A stretch of DNA of 64,000 bases from Flaviramulus sp. BrNp1-15 (GCF_022259695.1 NZ_CP092099.1:3184001-3248000); one strand, 5' to 3'. Shown: positions 37,909 through 46,567, counted from the first letter of the stretch. Translations and numbers: made by a program. Notes: generated from the sequence alone by a model not told the origin.

Positions 37909-38940
37909 ATGGCAAAAGTTACTTTAAAAGTAATAGCAAATACATTAGGGCTTTCAACCTCAACAGTTTCAAAGGCTTTAAAAAATTATTCTGACATTAA
38001 TCCAGAAACCAAACTAAGAGTTCAAAAATTAGCTAAAGATTTAAATTACACCCCTAATGCTTTTGCCCAAAGCTTAAAAAGCAAAGGCTCTAAAATTATT
38101 GGACTTTTAGTTCCAGATTTAGTACATCATTTTTTTTCTAGTATTATAAATGGGGTTATTAATGAAGCTGAAAAACATGGCTATTTAGTAATTGTTCTCC
38201 AATCTTATGAATCCTATGAAGATGAAAAAAAACAACTAAAATTACTTGTTGATAAAAATATTGATGGTATTTTACTTTCGCTTTCAGATAAGACAATTAA
38301 ATATGATCATATTAATAGTATAATTAGTGAAGGCATGCCAGTAGTTTTATTTGACAAGGTTTCCCAGCTCATTGATTGCCCAAAGGTTATTATAGATGAC
38401 AGAAAAGCAGCTTTTGACGCGACAGAACACCTCATAAAAACAGGATGTAAAACCATTGCCCATATAACTGGTCCGTTAAAACCTAAAACTACCATAGATA
38501 GATATATGGGATATAAAAAAGCTCTAGAGAAATATAATATACCTTTTGATAAATCTTTAATTTACACAAGCGAAAATCTATCTTATGAAGATGGTTATAA
38601 TTTAACAAGTAAAATAATTAATGACCACCCAAAACTTGATGGTATTTTTGCATTTATAGACCCTGTTGCCATAGGAGTTCTTAACAGTTTAAGAGACATG
38701 AAAATTAAGGTTCCCAAACAAGTTTCTGTAATTGGTTTTAGCAATTGGTTTATGTGTAAAACAACCTCACCTACTTTAACTACTGTAAACCAACCTGCAT
38801 ATGAAATAGGTGAAAGAGCATTTCAACTTCTTTTTGAAAATTTAAATAATATAGAACAAGGAAAAGCTATAACATCAAAAATTGTTGAAGTACCAACTAA
38901 TATTGTTTTTAGAAATTCTACAAAGAAAATTATTGATTGA
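37909..38940 (+). CDS. LacI-family transcriptional regulator
   Basis: The 343-residue regulator has an N-terminal helix-turn-helix (about 4-27, with LGLSTSTVSKAL) and a hinge region with NYTPNAFAQSL. A periplasmic-binding-protein-like effector domain (about 62-340) follows, beginning KIIGLLVPDL. It is transcribed divergently from susC and converges with a PfkB kinase gene, with an 11-nt 3' overlap. The CG-centred palindromes at 12453, 20429, 37664 and 42839 fit the site type of this family. It is the best candidate for controlling the whole locus, with a sugar or sugar phosphate as effector. Confidence 0.92.
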   Translation: MAKVTLKVIANTLGLSTSTVSKALKNYSDINPETKLRVQKLAKDLNYTPNAFAQSLKSKGSKIIGLLVPDLVHHFFSSIINGVINEAEKHGYLVIVLQSYESYEDEKKQLKLLVDKNIDGILLSLSDKTIKYDHINSIISEGMPVVLFDKVSQLIDCPKVIIDDRKAAFDATEHLIKTGCKTIAHITGPLKPKTTIDRYMGYKKALEKYNIPFDKSLIYTSENLSYEDGYNLTSKIINDHPKLDGIFAFIDPVAIGVLNSLRDMKIKVPKQVSVIGFSNWFMCKTTSPTLTTVNQPAYEIGERAFQLLFENLNNIEQGKAITSKIVEVPTNIVFRNSTKKIID

Positions 38941-39811
38941 TAATAAAATCTATATCACTAGTTTTAATTTTTGGATTAGCACCATCCTTAGAAGCCACTA
39001 AAGCACCAACAGCACAAGCGTAGTCAATAGATGTTTTCGGATTATTATTTTTAAGTATTCCATCAATTAAAGTTGCAAGAAACGAATCTCCTGCACCTAC
39101 GGTATCTTTTACAGCAACCTTGTAACCTGAGCTCTTAAAAAAAGTATCATTAGTATAAAATACCGCGCCATTACCGCCTAATGTTACACAGATGTGTTCT
39201 GTATTCGTTTTTTTAGAAATGAATATTATATTATCTTCTAAATCTTCTGATTTGAAATTATAATACTCACAAATCTCCAACAATTCTTCATCATTAAATT
39301 TTATAAAATCAGCAACATTCATAAGTTTCTCTAAAAGACTCATGGTATAATGTGGCGCTCTTAAATTAACATCAAAAACTTTAAAATTTGCTAATTTCAG
39401 AAGACTAAAAAGTGTATTTCTCGAAACTTCATTTCTGGTTATAAGGCTTCCAAAAATAAAAGCACCAGCCTTTTTTACTATTTCTTTTGTTGAATCTCTT
39501 AATTCAATATAATCCCAAGCACAAGGAAACTCAATATTATAAGAAGCAGATCCATTTTTATCTAAAACAACTTTAACATGACTTGTTTTAAACGCTTCAT
39601 TTACCTGTACTTCTTGACTTGTAATAGCATTTTCTTCAATAAAATTTATGATTTCCTTTCCATCTGAATCGTTACCAACACTACTAACTATATTTACATG
39701 ATTACCAAAAGAATTTAATCTTAAAGCCACATTTAATGGCGCGCCTCCAATTTTTTTATAATTATGAAAAACATCCCATAAAACTTCTCCAAAACAAACA
39801 ATTCTAGACAT
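38930..39811 (-). CDS. PfkB-family fructokinase
   Basis: This 293-residue kinase has the CFGEVLWDVF start, the KIGGAPLNVALRLNSFG substrate loop, and the catalytic DTVGAGDSF motif near the C-terminus. This pattern is typical of bacterial fructokinases. It follows the GH32 gene by 1 nt, so it should phosphorylate the fructose that the fructosidase releases. It is the last gene of the transporter-GH32-kinase operon and its 3' end overlaps lacI by 11 nt. It is distinct from the other PfkB kinase at 11429. Confidence 0.9.
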   Translation of the reverse strand: MSRIVCFGEVLWDVFHNYKKIGGAPLNVALRLNSFGNHVNIVSSVGNDSDGKEIINFIEENAITSQEVQVNEAFKTSHVKVVLDKNGSASYNIEFPCAWDYIELRDSTKEIVKKAGAFIFGSLITRNEVSRNTLFSLLKLANFKVFDVNLRAPHYTMSLLEKLMNVADFIKFNDEELLEICEYYNFKSEDLEDNIIFISKKTNTEHICVTLGGNGAVFYTNDTFFKSSGYKVAVKDTVGAGDSFLATLIDGILKNNNPKTSIDYACAVGALVASKDGANPKIKTSDIDFIINQ

Positions 39812-39812
39812 T

Positions 39813-41429
39813 TTATTTAAATTTAAATTCTTGAATATTTAAATTCTCTATGCTGAAAGTTTCATCATTTGAAATTATAGAAAACATTTCTAGTGGTTGT
39901 TTAGGAAAAAATAATTCTGTCATTACTGTTTCACCCTCATTATAAAAAACTTCTACTGATGTTTTATCTAATACAATTTGAACTTTAAGCTCTTGAAGGT
40001 TTTTAGATGCTTTTACCTTGGAAATTTTTGAAGCAAATTTTTCAGAAAAATCTACTTCACCAGAATTTTGTCTGTTGATAAAAAACTCGTTTTCTAAATT
40101 GTTTAACCCTAAAGAAAGAGTGTCACCTACCTTATTAAAAAAAAGTAAACTATACTTTTCCTTTTTTAAATCTTTCAATTTAAATCGAAGGTTTAATTTT
40201 GCAAAATTAATATCAGATTTATTTAATAAGCCTTCAATTTCGTTACTGTTTATTGAATCTTTCTGGATATTTTTTGAAGCATAACTAAACAACTCATTAA
40301 CTGGTAAACTTTGTAAATTAAACCCATATTCATTCTTTTTAAGTTTTAGTTCTCTAGCAGTAGTCATTGAACTTCTCCATTTAAAAGTAGGTACATCTCT
40401 AGCATAATCCCAATTAGACATCCAACCTATAAATAGTCTCCTACCATCAGATTTCGGAATATTCGACCACGTAACTCCTGCATAATTATCACGCCCATAA
40501 TCAAGCCACACAGCATTTTTATCTTGTAATTGACCTGAAAATCCTTCATCAAGTATAAATCTTGTTCCATCAAAATCTCCCACAAAGTATTGAGTTGCAC
40601 TACCTCCATTGGGTCCACCTGGGTTAATACTTACTATTAATACCCATTTAATTTTATCGCTACCATCAACTTGTATTGGAAATAAATCTGGACACTCCCA
40701 AACTCCTCCGTGAGCACCTAAATTTTCTCCAAACTCTGATTCAAACGTCCAATCTTTTAAATTAGGAGAACTGTAAAACATAATTTTATTTCCAGCTGCC
40801 AACGACATAATCCATTTATTAATTGTCTCATCCCAAACTACTTTTGGATCTCTAAAATCTTTAATACCAGGATTAGGAATTACTGGGTTTTCTTCATATT
40901 TCGCCCAAGTCATTCCTTCATCTAACGAGTAAGCTATCGCTTGACTTTGAAAATCAATTTTACCCGCTTTTTCACCTTCCATATTATGATAAGTAAAAAT
41001 GGCTATTACAGGAGTAACACCGTCTTTTCCAAAACCTGAAGTGTTATTTTTATCTACTACGGCACTTCCAGAAAATATATAGCCTAAATCGTCTGGATAC
41101 AACGCAATTGGCTGTTCTTCCCAAGTAACCATATCTTTACTAATAGCATGACCCCAATGCATAGGCCCCCAAACATTTCCATCTGGGTAATATTGAAAAT
41201 ATAAGTGGTATTTGCCATTTAAGTAAAACATGCCGTTAGGATCGTTCATCCAATTAGCTTTGGGTGTAAAATGAAAATTAGGCCTATATAATGTTTCCTC
41301 TTTTTGACTTTCTTCTGAAATAACTAATTCAGTATCATTTTGGGTTTTATTTTGTTTACAACTTGTAGTTGCAAAAATTAAAGCTACTGTAAGGATAAAT
41401 AGTGTGTAATAATATTTTTTATTTTTCAT
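39813..41429 (-). CDS. GH32 beta-fructofuranosidase (levanase/invertase type), lipoprotein
   Basis: The 538-residue protein has a lipobox TTSC (Cys24). It then has all GH32 marks: WMNDPNG with nucleophile Asp63, FRDPK with Asp194 (193-195), and the acid/base Glu245 in WECPDLF. A five-bladed propeller is followed by a C-terminal beta-sandwich (about 370-538). It hydrolyses terminal fructose from sucrose, levan or inulin. As a lipoprotein it acts outside the cytoplasmic membrane. Its start overlaps the transporter stop by 11 nt. Confidence 0.95.
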   Translation of the reverse strand: MKNKKYYYTLFILTVALIFATTSCKQNKTQNDTELVISEESQKEETLYRPNFHFTPKANWMNDPNGMFYLNGKYHLYFQYYPDGNVWGPMHWGHAISKDMVTWEEQPIALYPDDLGYIFSGSAVVDKNNTSGFGKDGVTPVIAIFTYHNMEGEKAGKIDFQSQAIAYSLDEGMTWAKYEENPVIPNPGIKDFRDPKVVWDETINKWIMSLAAGNKIMFYSSPNLKDWTFESEFGENLGAHGGVWECPDLFPIQVDGSDKIKWVLIVSINPGGPNGGSATQYFVGDFDGTRFILDEGFSGQLQDKNAVWLDYGRDNYAGVTWSNIPKSDGRRLFIGWMSNWDYARDVPTFKWRSSMTTARELKLKKNEYGFNLQSLPVNELFSYASKNIQKDSINSNEIEGLLNKSDINFAKLNLRFKLKDLKKEKYSLLFFNKVGDTLSLGLNNLENEFFINRQNSGEVDFSEKFASKISKVKASKNLQELKVQIVLDKTSVEVFYNEGETVMTELFFPKQPLEMFSIISNDETFSIENLNIQEFKFK

Positions 41430-42744
41430 CTCGTATCAATTTTTTACTTAATTCCTCAAGTGATATACCTTTTGTTTCTGGCATCATAAAAATTACAAAT
41501 AATAGTTGGAAAACCATCATGATAGCAAATATCATAAAAACAATTCCAGCACCGATAGTTGAGAAAAGCACAGGTACCAATGATGGTATTATTGCAGCTA
41601 ACACCCAATGGGTTGATGTACCAAAAGATTGCCCACTTGCTCTTAAATGATTTGGGAATATTTCAGAAATGTATACCCAAATTATTGCTCCTTGCCCTAT
41701 AGCGTGCGATGCTATAAACATAAACAGAAAAATAGGTACTGCTAAACCTTCCCAATCTAAAAAGAATGCCATAGAAACCAAGCTTAAAGAAATTATATAA
41801 CCTATAGAACCTATGTACATTAATACTTTTCTTCCTAGCCTATCTATTAAAAACACACCTAATAGTGTAAATAGTAAATTGGTTAATCCAATACCTATAC
41901 TACTTAATAATGCGGTACTTTCTCCTAAACCTGCTTCTTCAAAAATTCTTGGAGCATAATACAAAAAGGCATTTATTCCTGAAAATTGATTGAACATAGC
42001 TACAAGAAAAGCAAGCATCAAAGGAAAACGATATTTTTTCATGAAAATATTTTCCCCTGATGTATGACTTTCGCTTTCTGTTTTTATGTCTTGCATTAAC
42101 TTTTGAACATCACCATCTGGATTTATAATTTTAAGAACCTCTTTAGCTTCTTCATTTCTGTTTTTAGAAATTAACCACCTTGGACTTTTAGGAACGGTAA
42201 AAACAAGTATGGTGTAAATTAGAGCTGGAAAAGCTTCAACACCAATCATCCATCGCCATGCATTTTCACCTACATTTCTAAGTAAATAATTTGATAAAAA
42301 TGCTATTAGAATTCCTAAAACAATATTGAACTGATAAAGTGCTACTAGTCTACCTCTATCTTTTGCTGGAGAAATCTCTGAAACATACGCAGGTGCTGCA
42401 ATAGTTGAAGCTCCAACACCTACACCGCCTAAAAATCTAAAAAATGCAAATGTATAAGGGTCATTTACTAGAGCAGAACCTACTGCCGAAATAAAATAAA
42501 ATAATCCAATCCAAATTAAGGTTTTCTTTCTACCAAGTCTGTTTGTTGGTATACCTCCAAACAAAGCTCCAATAACTGTTCCCCATAATGCCATTGCCAT
42601 AACAACAGAACCATGAAAAGCATCAGATGATCCCCAAAGTGCTTGTAATTTTTTATCTGCCCCAGAAATTACTACAGTATCAAAGCCAAAAAGAAAACCT
42701 GCTAAGGCTGCAGTAATAGACCATATTAAAATTTTATTATTCAT
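41419..42744 (-). CDS. Sugar porter family MFS transporter (fructose/glucose/xylose:H+ type)
   Basis: The 441-residue permease has the sugar-porter signatures: GFDTVVISGA in helix 1, NRLGRKK after helix 2, RFLGGVGVG, PESPRWL-like PKSPRWLISK after helix 6, RLGRK in the second half, and PETKG near the C-terminus. It has about 12 membrane segments. With GH32 and fructokinase in the same operon, fructose uptake is the simplest role. An operator copy lies 95 nt upstream. Confidence 0.93.
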   Translation of the reverse strand: MNNKILIWSITAALAGFLFGFDTVVISGADKKLQALWGSSDAFHGSVVMAMALWGTVIGALFGGIPTNRLGRKKTLIWIGLFYFISAVGSALVNDPYTFAFFRFLGGVGVGASTIAAPAYVSEISPAKDRGRLVALYQFNIVLGILIAFLSNYLLRNVGENAWRWMIGVEAFPALIYTILVFTVPKSPRWLISKNRNEEAKEVLKIINPDGDVQKLMQDIKTESESHTSGENIFMKKYRFPLMLAFLVAMFNQFSGINAFLYYAPRIFEEAGLGESTALLSSIGIGLTNLLFTLLGVFLIDRLGRKVLMYIGSIGYIISLSLVSMAFFLDWEGLAVPIFLFMFIASHAIGQGAIIWVYISEIFPNHLRASGQSFGTSTHWVLAAIIPSLVPVLFSTIGAGIVFMIFAIMMVFQLLFVIFMMPETKGISLEELSKKLIRDEK

Positions 42745-42838
42745 AATTAGTTTAGTTAGTTTTAAATTGGTTATGAAAAATAATCAAACATCAAGACTTT
42801 TTGTTAATTTTAAGTAATTAACTTATAATTAGAGTTCT

Positions 42839-42850
42839 AAAACGTTTTCG
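42839..42850. promoter_or_regulatory. LacI-type operator, copy 4 (upstream of sugar porter-GH32-kinase operon)
   Basis: AAAACGTTTTCG is identical to copy 1 over 12 bases and lies 95 nt upstream of the sugar porter ATG. Copy 1 is 98 nt from its gene, so the spacing is similar. It sits in the 140-nt gap between this operon and the MobA-like gene. Confidence 0.72.
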
Positions 42851-42884
42851 GTATTGTTTGAAAAACTATCATATTTGATGTTAT

Positions 42885-43484
42885 TTATGTGTCTTTAATA
42901 AATCGCTTATAGTCTTCAGGTGTATCAATATCTTTCAAAATATTATTAATATTCAAATCGGGAGAGATTACATCTTGGTCAGAGTTATTCAAAAGTAAAT
43001 TTGCTCCTTTATCTCCTTTAAGCTGCAAAAGTTCGTTAAAATGAGTTGAAGGAAAAATGGCTGGTACTCCTTTTCTGTTCTTATAAATTGATGCAATGAT
43101 TTTGTTTTCATTCTTTTTAAATAAATCAATTAATTCATTTAAATAATATTTATCTACTTTAGGTTGATCTGCAAGCATAATCATGATAGCATCGGTTTCT
43201 TCTTTTAAGGTCTTCAAGTATTCAACTCCAGCTACAATACTAGAACTTAAGCCTTCTTGCCAGTTTGGGTTATTAATAAAAGTAACCTTATCTGCTTTAA
43301 TTTCTTTTTGTATAATTTCTGAATTGGCTCCTAAAACACAATGCACATCATTGGCTTTAGAAGCTAGAGCATTATTTATGGCAACCTGTAAAAGGGTTGA
43401 ATTATTATAGGGTAATAACTGCTTAATACGTCCCATTCTTGAAGCGTTTCCAGCAGCTAATATTAAAACTGAAATACGTTTCAA
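42885..43484 (-). CDS. MobA/MocA-like molybdenum cofactor nucleotidyltransferase
   Basis: This 199-residue NTP-transferase starts VLILAAGNASRMGRIKQLLPY, the nucleotide-binding loop of the MobA/MocA group. It also has the ADQP motif that holds the metal/nucleotide site. The start is TTG, overlapping the XdhC stop (TTGA), so the two are translationally coupled. Family members add CMP or GMP to molybdopterin for enzymes of the xanthine dehydrogenase family. No such enzyme is in the window. Confidence 0.85.
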   Translation of the reverse strand: MKRISVLILAAGNASRMGRIKQLLPYNNSTLLQVAINNALASKANDVHCVLGANSEIIQKEIKADKVTFINNPNWQEGLSSSIVAGVEYLKTLKEETDAIMIMLADQPKVDKYYLNELIDLFKKNENKIIASIYKNRKGVPAIFPSTHFNELLQLKGDKGANLLLNNSDQDVISPDLNINNILKDIDTPEDYKRFIKDT

Positions 43485-44512
43485 TTTTGTGAATGTATTT
43501 TTCCAGAAATGGTGTTTAAGTTAATAGGTTTTTTGTTTCTGGTAATAGCCAAAATTTCTGATAAAATAGATAAAGCTATTTCTTCTGGTGTTATGGCTCC
43601 TATATTTAACCCAGCTGGACTGTGAATACTCTCTAAAAATGATTCATCAAAATCTGTAGTATACTCAAATAAATCATTTTGTAATTGCTCTCTTCTTTTA
43701 GCAGAACCCAAAACACCTATATATGGTAATTCACAATCTTTTAACTTTAAAAGATATCTTAAGTCTTGAGCATAATTATGTGTCATTAACACCACAGCAC
43801 ATTGATTATCTAAGCCACTAACTACAAATCCCTCCGGTGTTGTTGCTTCAACTTTTTTTGCCCCTGGAAAATCCTCCAAAGTTTTGGGGTCTTTAACAGA
43901 AGTAACAACCTCTACTTCCCAACCCAAAAGAGCTGACATTTTACTTAATTTTACAGCATCATGTTCTCCGCCTATAATAAGTAATTTAAAACATGGTGGA
44001 AGTTTTTGAGTAAACACTTTAACACTTTGAGTATCTGGTTTTAGATTATTAAGACGTTTTGAAAATGTAAAAGATTTATCATTCTCTAATAAGATTTCAG
44101 AGAAAAAATCACCTATACATTCATCTTCTCTTTTATAATATGAATTTAAATTGAATGTACTTCTATTATCAACTTCTTGAAAAAAAGCGTTTTTCAATTC
44201 TTCTGAAACGTAAAAAGGTTCTAACAAAATATACAACACACCTTCACAACCTAAGCGATAACGACCATCATAAGTCATTATTTTTGCCTTACCTGTTTTA
44301 AAAACAGATTGTGCTCTACGTAACACTTCTTTTTCTACACAACCACCACTCACAGCCCCAACCATATCCCCATTACTAGATAATAACATACGTACTCCAG
44401 GACGTCTGTATGAAGAACCATCTAAATCAACTACTGTGGCTAATACACTTTTTATGTTAGAAGCTTGATTAGCTATAGTTGCTTGTATTATATGTAAAAG
44501 TTCGTGTGTCAT
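43481..44512 (-). CDS. XdhC/CoxI family molybdoenzyme maturation protein
   Basis: The 343-residue protein has the XdhC N-terminal domain (ATVVDLDGSSYRRPGVRML and GAVSGGCVEKEV, about 24-65). Its C-terminal Rossmann domain (about 175-320) has LLIIGGEHDAVKLSK and the ITPEEIALSILSEI end. XdhC binds the molybdenum cofactor and passes it, after sulfuration, to xanthine dehydrogenase-like enzymes. It is paired with the MobA-like gene. The client enzyme is probably encoded elsewhere. Confidence 0.92.
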   Translation of the reverse strand: MTHELLHIIQATIANQASNIKSVLATVVDLDGSSYRRPGVRMLLSSNGDMVGAVSGGCVEKEVLRRAQSVFKTGKAKIMTYDGRYRLGCEGVLYILLEPFYVSEELKNAFFQEVDNRSTFNLNSYYKREDECIGDFFSEILLENDKSFTFSKRLNNLKPDTQSVKVFTQKLPPCFKLLIIGGEHDAVKLSKMSALLGWEVEVVTSVKDPKTLEDFPGAKKVEATTPEGFVVSGLDNQCAVVLMTHNYAQDLRYLLKLKDCELPYIGVLGSAKRREQLQNDLFEYTTDFDESFLESIHSPAGLNIGAITPEEIALSILSEILAITRNKKPINLNTISGKIHSQN

Positions 44513-44566
44513 TCATCTAAGGTAACAAAAAACATAATAAATTATAACTTAGTTTTTAAAAATAAA

Positions 44567-44599
44567 AAAGCCCATATAAAATAGTATCATATGGGCTTT
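44567..44599 (-). terminator. Hairpin terminator after the small coiled-coil gene
   Basis: AAAGCCCATAT (44567-44577) and ATATGGGCTTT (44589-44599) form a perfect 11-bp stem with an 11-nt loop. On the minus strand it lies 19 nt after the stop of the 44618 gene and is followed by a T-run. Confidence 0.85.
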
Positions 44600-44617
44600 C
44601 GATTTATTATTTAATTC

Positions 44618-44887
44618 TTAGCTAACTTTTTGCTTTTTCTTCATTTTTTCTAACATCATTAGCTCATGCTGTATTTCTTCTTTTCTTTTGTTGAAGGCTT
44701 TTACTTTTTCATCAATAATTTCTTGATGTTTAAGACGCTTTTGACGTCTTACTTCTTTTGCTATTAATTCCTTTTTTTGCTCTCTTTTAATTGCCGTTTT
44801 TTCTCTAAAAACTGACAAATAAGAATAGCCATACATACTTAAGAATAGTAATGCTATGATTCCTAATATAACGTATCCGTTTTCCAT
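44618..44887 (-). CDS. Small membrane protein with Lys/Glu-rich coiled coil
   Basis: I do not recognise this 89-residue protein. It has one N-terminal membrane segment (about 6-26). A highly charged stretch (about 30-89) rich in Lys, Arg, Glu and Gln follows, which should form a cytoplasmic helix or coiled coil. It stands alone between two hairpin terminators, so it is its own transcription unit. The clean terminator and start support it as a real gene. Confidence 0.6.
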   Translation of the reverse strand: MENGYVILGIIALLFLSMYGYSYLSVFREKTAIKREQKKELIAKEVRRQKRLKHQEIIDEKVKAFNKRKEEIQHELMMLEKMKKKQKVS

Positions 44888-45062
44888 ACTTTTAAAATGA
44901 GGGGTTAATGGATTAATCTGAATTTTATGTTAAAAAGGTAATTAAATTTTAACACATTCACAATTAAATAATTAATTTTTAGTAAAAATAATAGAAATAA
45001 CATAATCTATTATAATAAAAAAGGTGAATTACCTAAAAAAAAGTTGAATGTTCATTACAACA

Positions 45063-45104
45063 AAAAAAAGCCCTTTTCTTCTAGTTTAGAAAAGGGCTTT
45101 TTTT
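45063..45104 (-). terminator. Very strong hairpin terminator after the rhodanese pair
   Basis: A perfect 17-bp stem is formed by 45063-45079 and 45088-45104 around an 8-nt loop. The core is AGAAAAGGGC/GCCCTTTTCT with A/T tails. It lies 14 nt beyond the stop of the rhodanese gene at 45118. Confidence 0.9.
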
Positions 45105-45117
45105 GAATTTTTATAAC

Positions 45118-45501
45118 TTAATATCCTACAGATTTCCATTTAAGAAAACCGCCTTCTAAATTGTAAATTTTTTTAAATCCAGCTTTCTGAAAATCAATAA
45201 CACTTTTACCACTGCGTTTTCCTGACCTGCAGTATATAAAAACTGGCGCTTCTTTATCTAATTTATTAATGTTATTGACAAATTCATCAGAAAAAAAATC
45301 AATATTCATTGCATTTGGAATATGACCAGAATTAAATTCATTAGAGGTTCTCACATCAATAAGTTGAACTGAATTACCACTTATAAATGAATTAAATTGT
45401 TCTGGTGATATATTTTCAAAATTTTTACTAGCAGATGTTTCTTTACAATTAAAAAATCCAAAACTAACTGTAGCAAAGATTAATACAAATACTTTTTTCA
45501 T
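45118..45501 (-). CDS. Exported rhodanese-like protein
   Basis: The 127-residue protein has an N-terminal signal sequence with FFNC at 16-19, possibly a relaxed lipobox. A single rhodanese domain follows, with LIDVRTSNEF and the active loop YCRSGKRSGKS (Cys is the sulfur carrier). Rhodaneses transfer sulfane sulfur, but the substrate here is unknown. It lies 9 nt after a cytoplasmic rhodanese of similar sequence, and the pair share one transcript ending in a strong terminator. Confidence 0.9.
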   Translation of the reverse strand: MKKVFVLIFATVSFGFFNCKETSASKNFENISPEQFNSFISGNSVQLIDVRTSNEFNSGHIPNAMNIDFFSDEFVNNINKLDKEAPVFIYCRSGKRSGKSVIDFQKAGFKKIYNLEGGFLKWKSVGY

Positions 45502-45510
45502 ATCGTATTA

Positions 45511-45828
45511 CTAGTTTTTATCAACGATTTCTCCTGTCCATTGCAACATTCCTCCTTCAAGGTTATAAGCCTGCTCAAAACCTAATTGCTCCATAATCTT
45601 ACATGCCTGTCCACTTCTATTACCAGATCGACAATACACATAGTAACTTTTGCTTTTATCTAAATCTTCTATTTCATTTATAAACTCCTGTCCTTTATAT
45701 ATATCTATTTGAATAGCATTAGGTATAATCCCTTCAGCAACTTCAGCGTCTGTTCTTACATCAAGTATTACAGCATTATCATCGTTTGCTAACTGTTCTT
45801 TCCACTCTTCTTGTGTTAAATCTTCCAT
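45511..45828 (-). CDS. Cytoplasmic rhodanese-like protein
   Basis: This single-domain rhodanese (105 residues from the ATG at 45828) has VILDVRTDAEV and the active loop YCRSGNRSGQA. The reading frame is open up to a TTG at 45855. The ATG at 45828 is preferred because a TAATTTTG promoter -7 element covers the TTG position. It has no signal peptide, in contrast to its neighbour. Confidence 0.88.
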   Translation of the reverse strand: MEDLTQEEWKEQLANDDNAVILDVRTDAEVAEGIIPNAIQIDIYKGQEFINEIEDLDKSKSYYVYCRSGNRSGQACKIMEQLGFEQAYNLEGGMLQWTGEIVDKN

Positions 45829-45852
45829 ATTGTTTTTAATAATTATGTATTG

Positions 45853-45860
45853 CAAAATTA
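45853..45860 (-). promoter_or_regulatory. Putative -7 element of the rhodanese pair
   Basis: The minus strand reads TAATTTTG, matching TAnnTTTG, 25-32 nt upstream of the ATG at 45828. No TTG is seen at the -33 spacing. Confidence 0.45.
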
Positions 45861-45882
45861 ATACATATTAAAATTATAGACG

Positions 45883-45919
45883 AAAAAAAAACTGAAGTAT
45901 TACACTTCAGTTTTTTTTT
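45883..45919 (-). terminator. Hairpin terminator after the redoxin gene
   Basis: Positions 45883-45898 and 45904-45919 form a perfect 16-bp stem (core ACTGAAGT/ACTTCAGT) with a 5-nt loop and A/T tails. It lies 22 nt beyond the stop of the thioredoxin-family gene ending at 45941. Confidence 0.88.
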
Positions 45920-45940
45920 AAACTCTTAAGATATTTATAA

Positions 45941-46561
45941 TTAAACCTTTATGGAACAACCAATCGCTTTAGTTTCTTTTTCTTTAATCTCTTTTCCTTT
46001 AAGCAATGCATTTACGGCTTCTTCTACATATTTTGTAGTAACTGCTGATGCATCTTTATAATTATCATCTATTGCTCCAATATATTTAACTACATTTCCT
46101 TTTTTTGTTTTTTGAAGCACAAACATATGTGGTGTTTTAGTAGCTCCAAATTTTGGATAAACTTTTTGTTCTGCATCTATTAAATATGGAAATGTAAACC
46201 CTTTACTCTCTGCTCTGGCTTTCATTGATGGTAAGTTATCATCTGGCTTAACTTCAATACTATTAGGCATTATTGCAATTACAGGGTAGCCTTTTGGCGC
46301 ATATTTTTTATCTAGCTCAATAATTCTGTCTTCATAAGCTACCGCATATGGGCATGTATTACATGTAAAGGTTACAATAAAGCCTTTAGCGTTTTTATAA
46401 TCTGCTAAAGAAACCATTTTCCCATCTATATTTTTAAGTGAAAAATCTTCGGCTATATCACCTATTTTATAACCATCAATTGCAGTAGTTTTACTGATTG
46501 TAAAGGCACTAATTAGCAACACTAAACATGCTGCTGAAATTAATTTAACTGTTTTTTTCAT
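45941..46561 (-). CDS. Exported thioredoxin-family (redoxin/AhpC-TSA) protein
   Basis: The 206-residue protein has a signal peptide (about 1-27) and a redoxin domain with the dithiol motif Cys67-N-T-Cys70 in VTFTCNTCPYA, followed by the conserved cis-Pro region KTPHMFVL. It is of the type seen in many Bacteroidota as a periplasmic thioredoxin-like or peroxiredoxin-like protein. It forms an operon with the TlpA-like gene 6 nt upstream. Confidence 0.9.
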   Translation of the reverse strand: MKKTVKLISAACLVLLISAFTISKTTAIDGYKIGDIAEDFSLKNIDGKMVSLADYKNAKGFIVTFTCNTCPYAVAYEDRIIELDKKYAPKGYPVIAIMPNSIEVKPDDNLPSMKARAESKGFTFPYLIDAEQKVYPKFGATKTPHMFVLQKTKKGNVVKYIGAIDDNYKDASAVTTKYVEEAVNALLKGKEIKEKETKAIGCSIKV

Positions 46562-46567
46562 AATAAC

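Noticed and set aside
38930-38940. Possible gene truncation where lacI and the kinase overlap
   Set aside because: Both proteins have full family length, so the 11-nt convergent overlap is just compact packing.
45829-45855. TTG-started N-terminal extension of the cytoplasmic rhodanese
   Set aside because: The TTG falls inside a TAATTTTG promoter-like element, and the ATG at 45828 gives a normal-length single-domain rhodanese.
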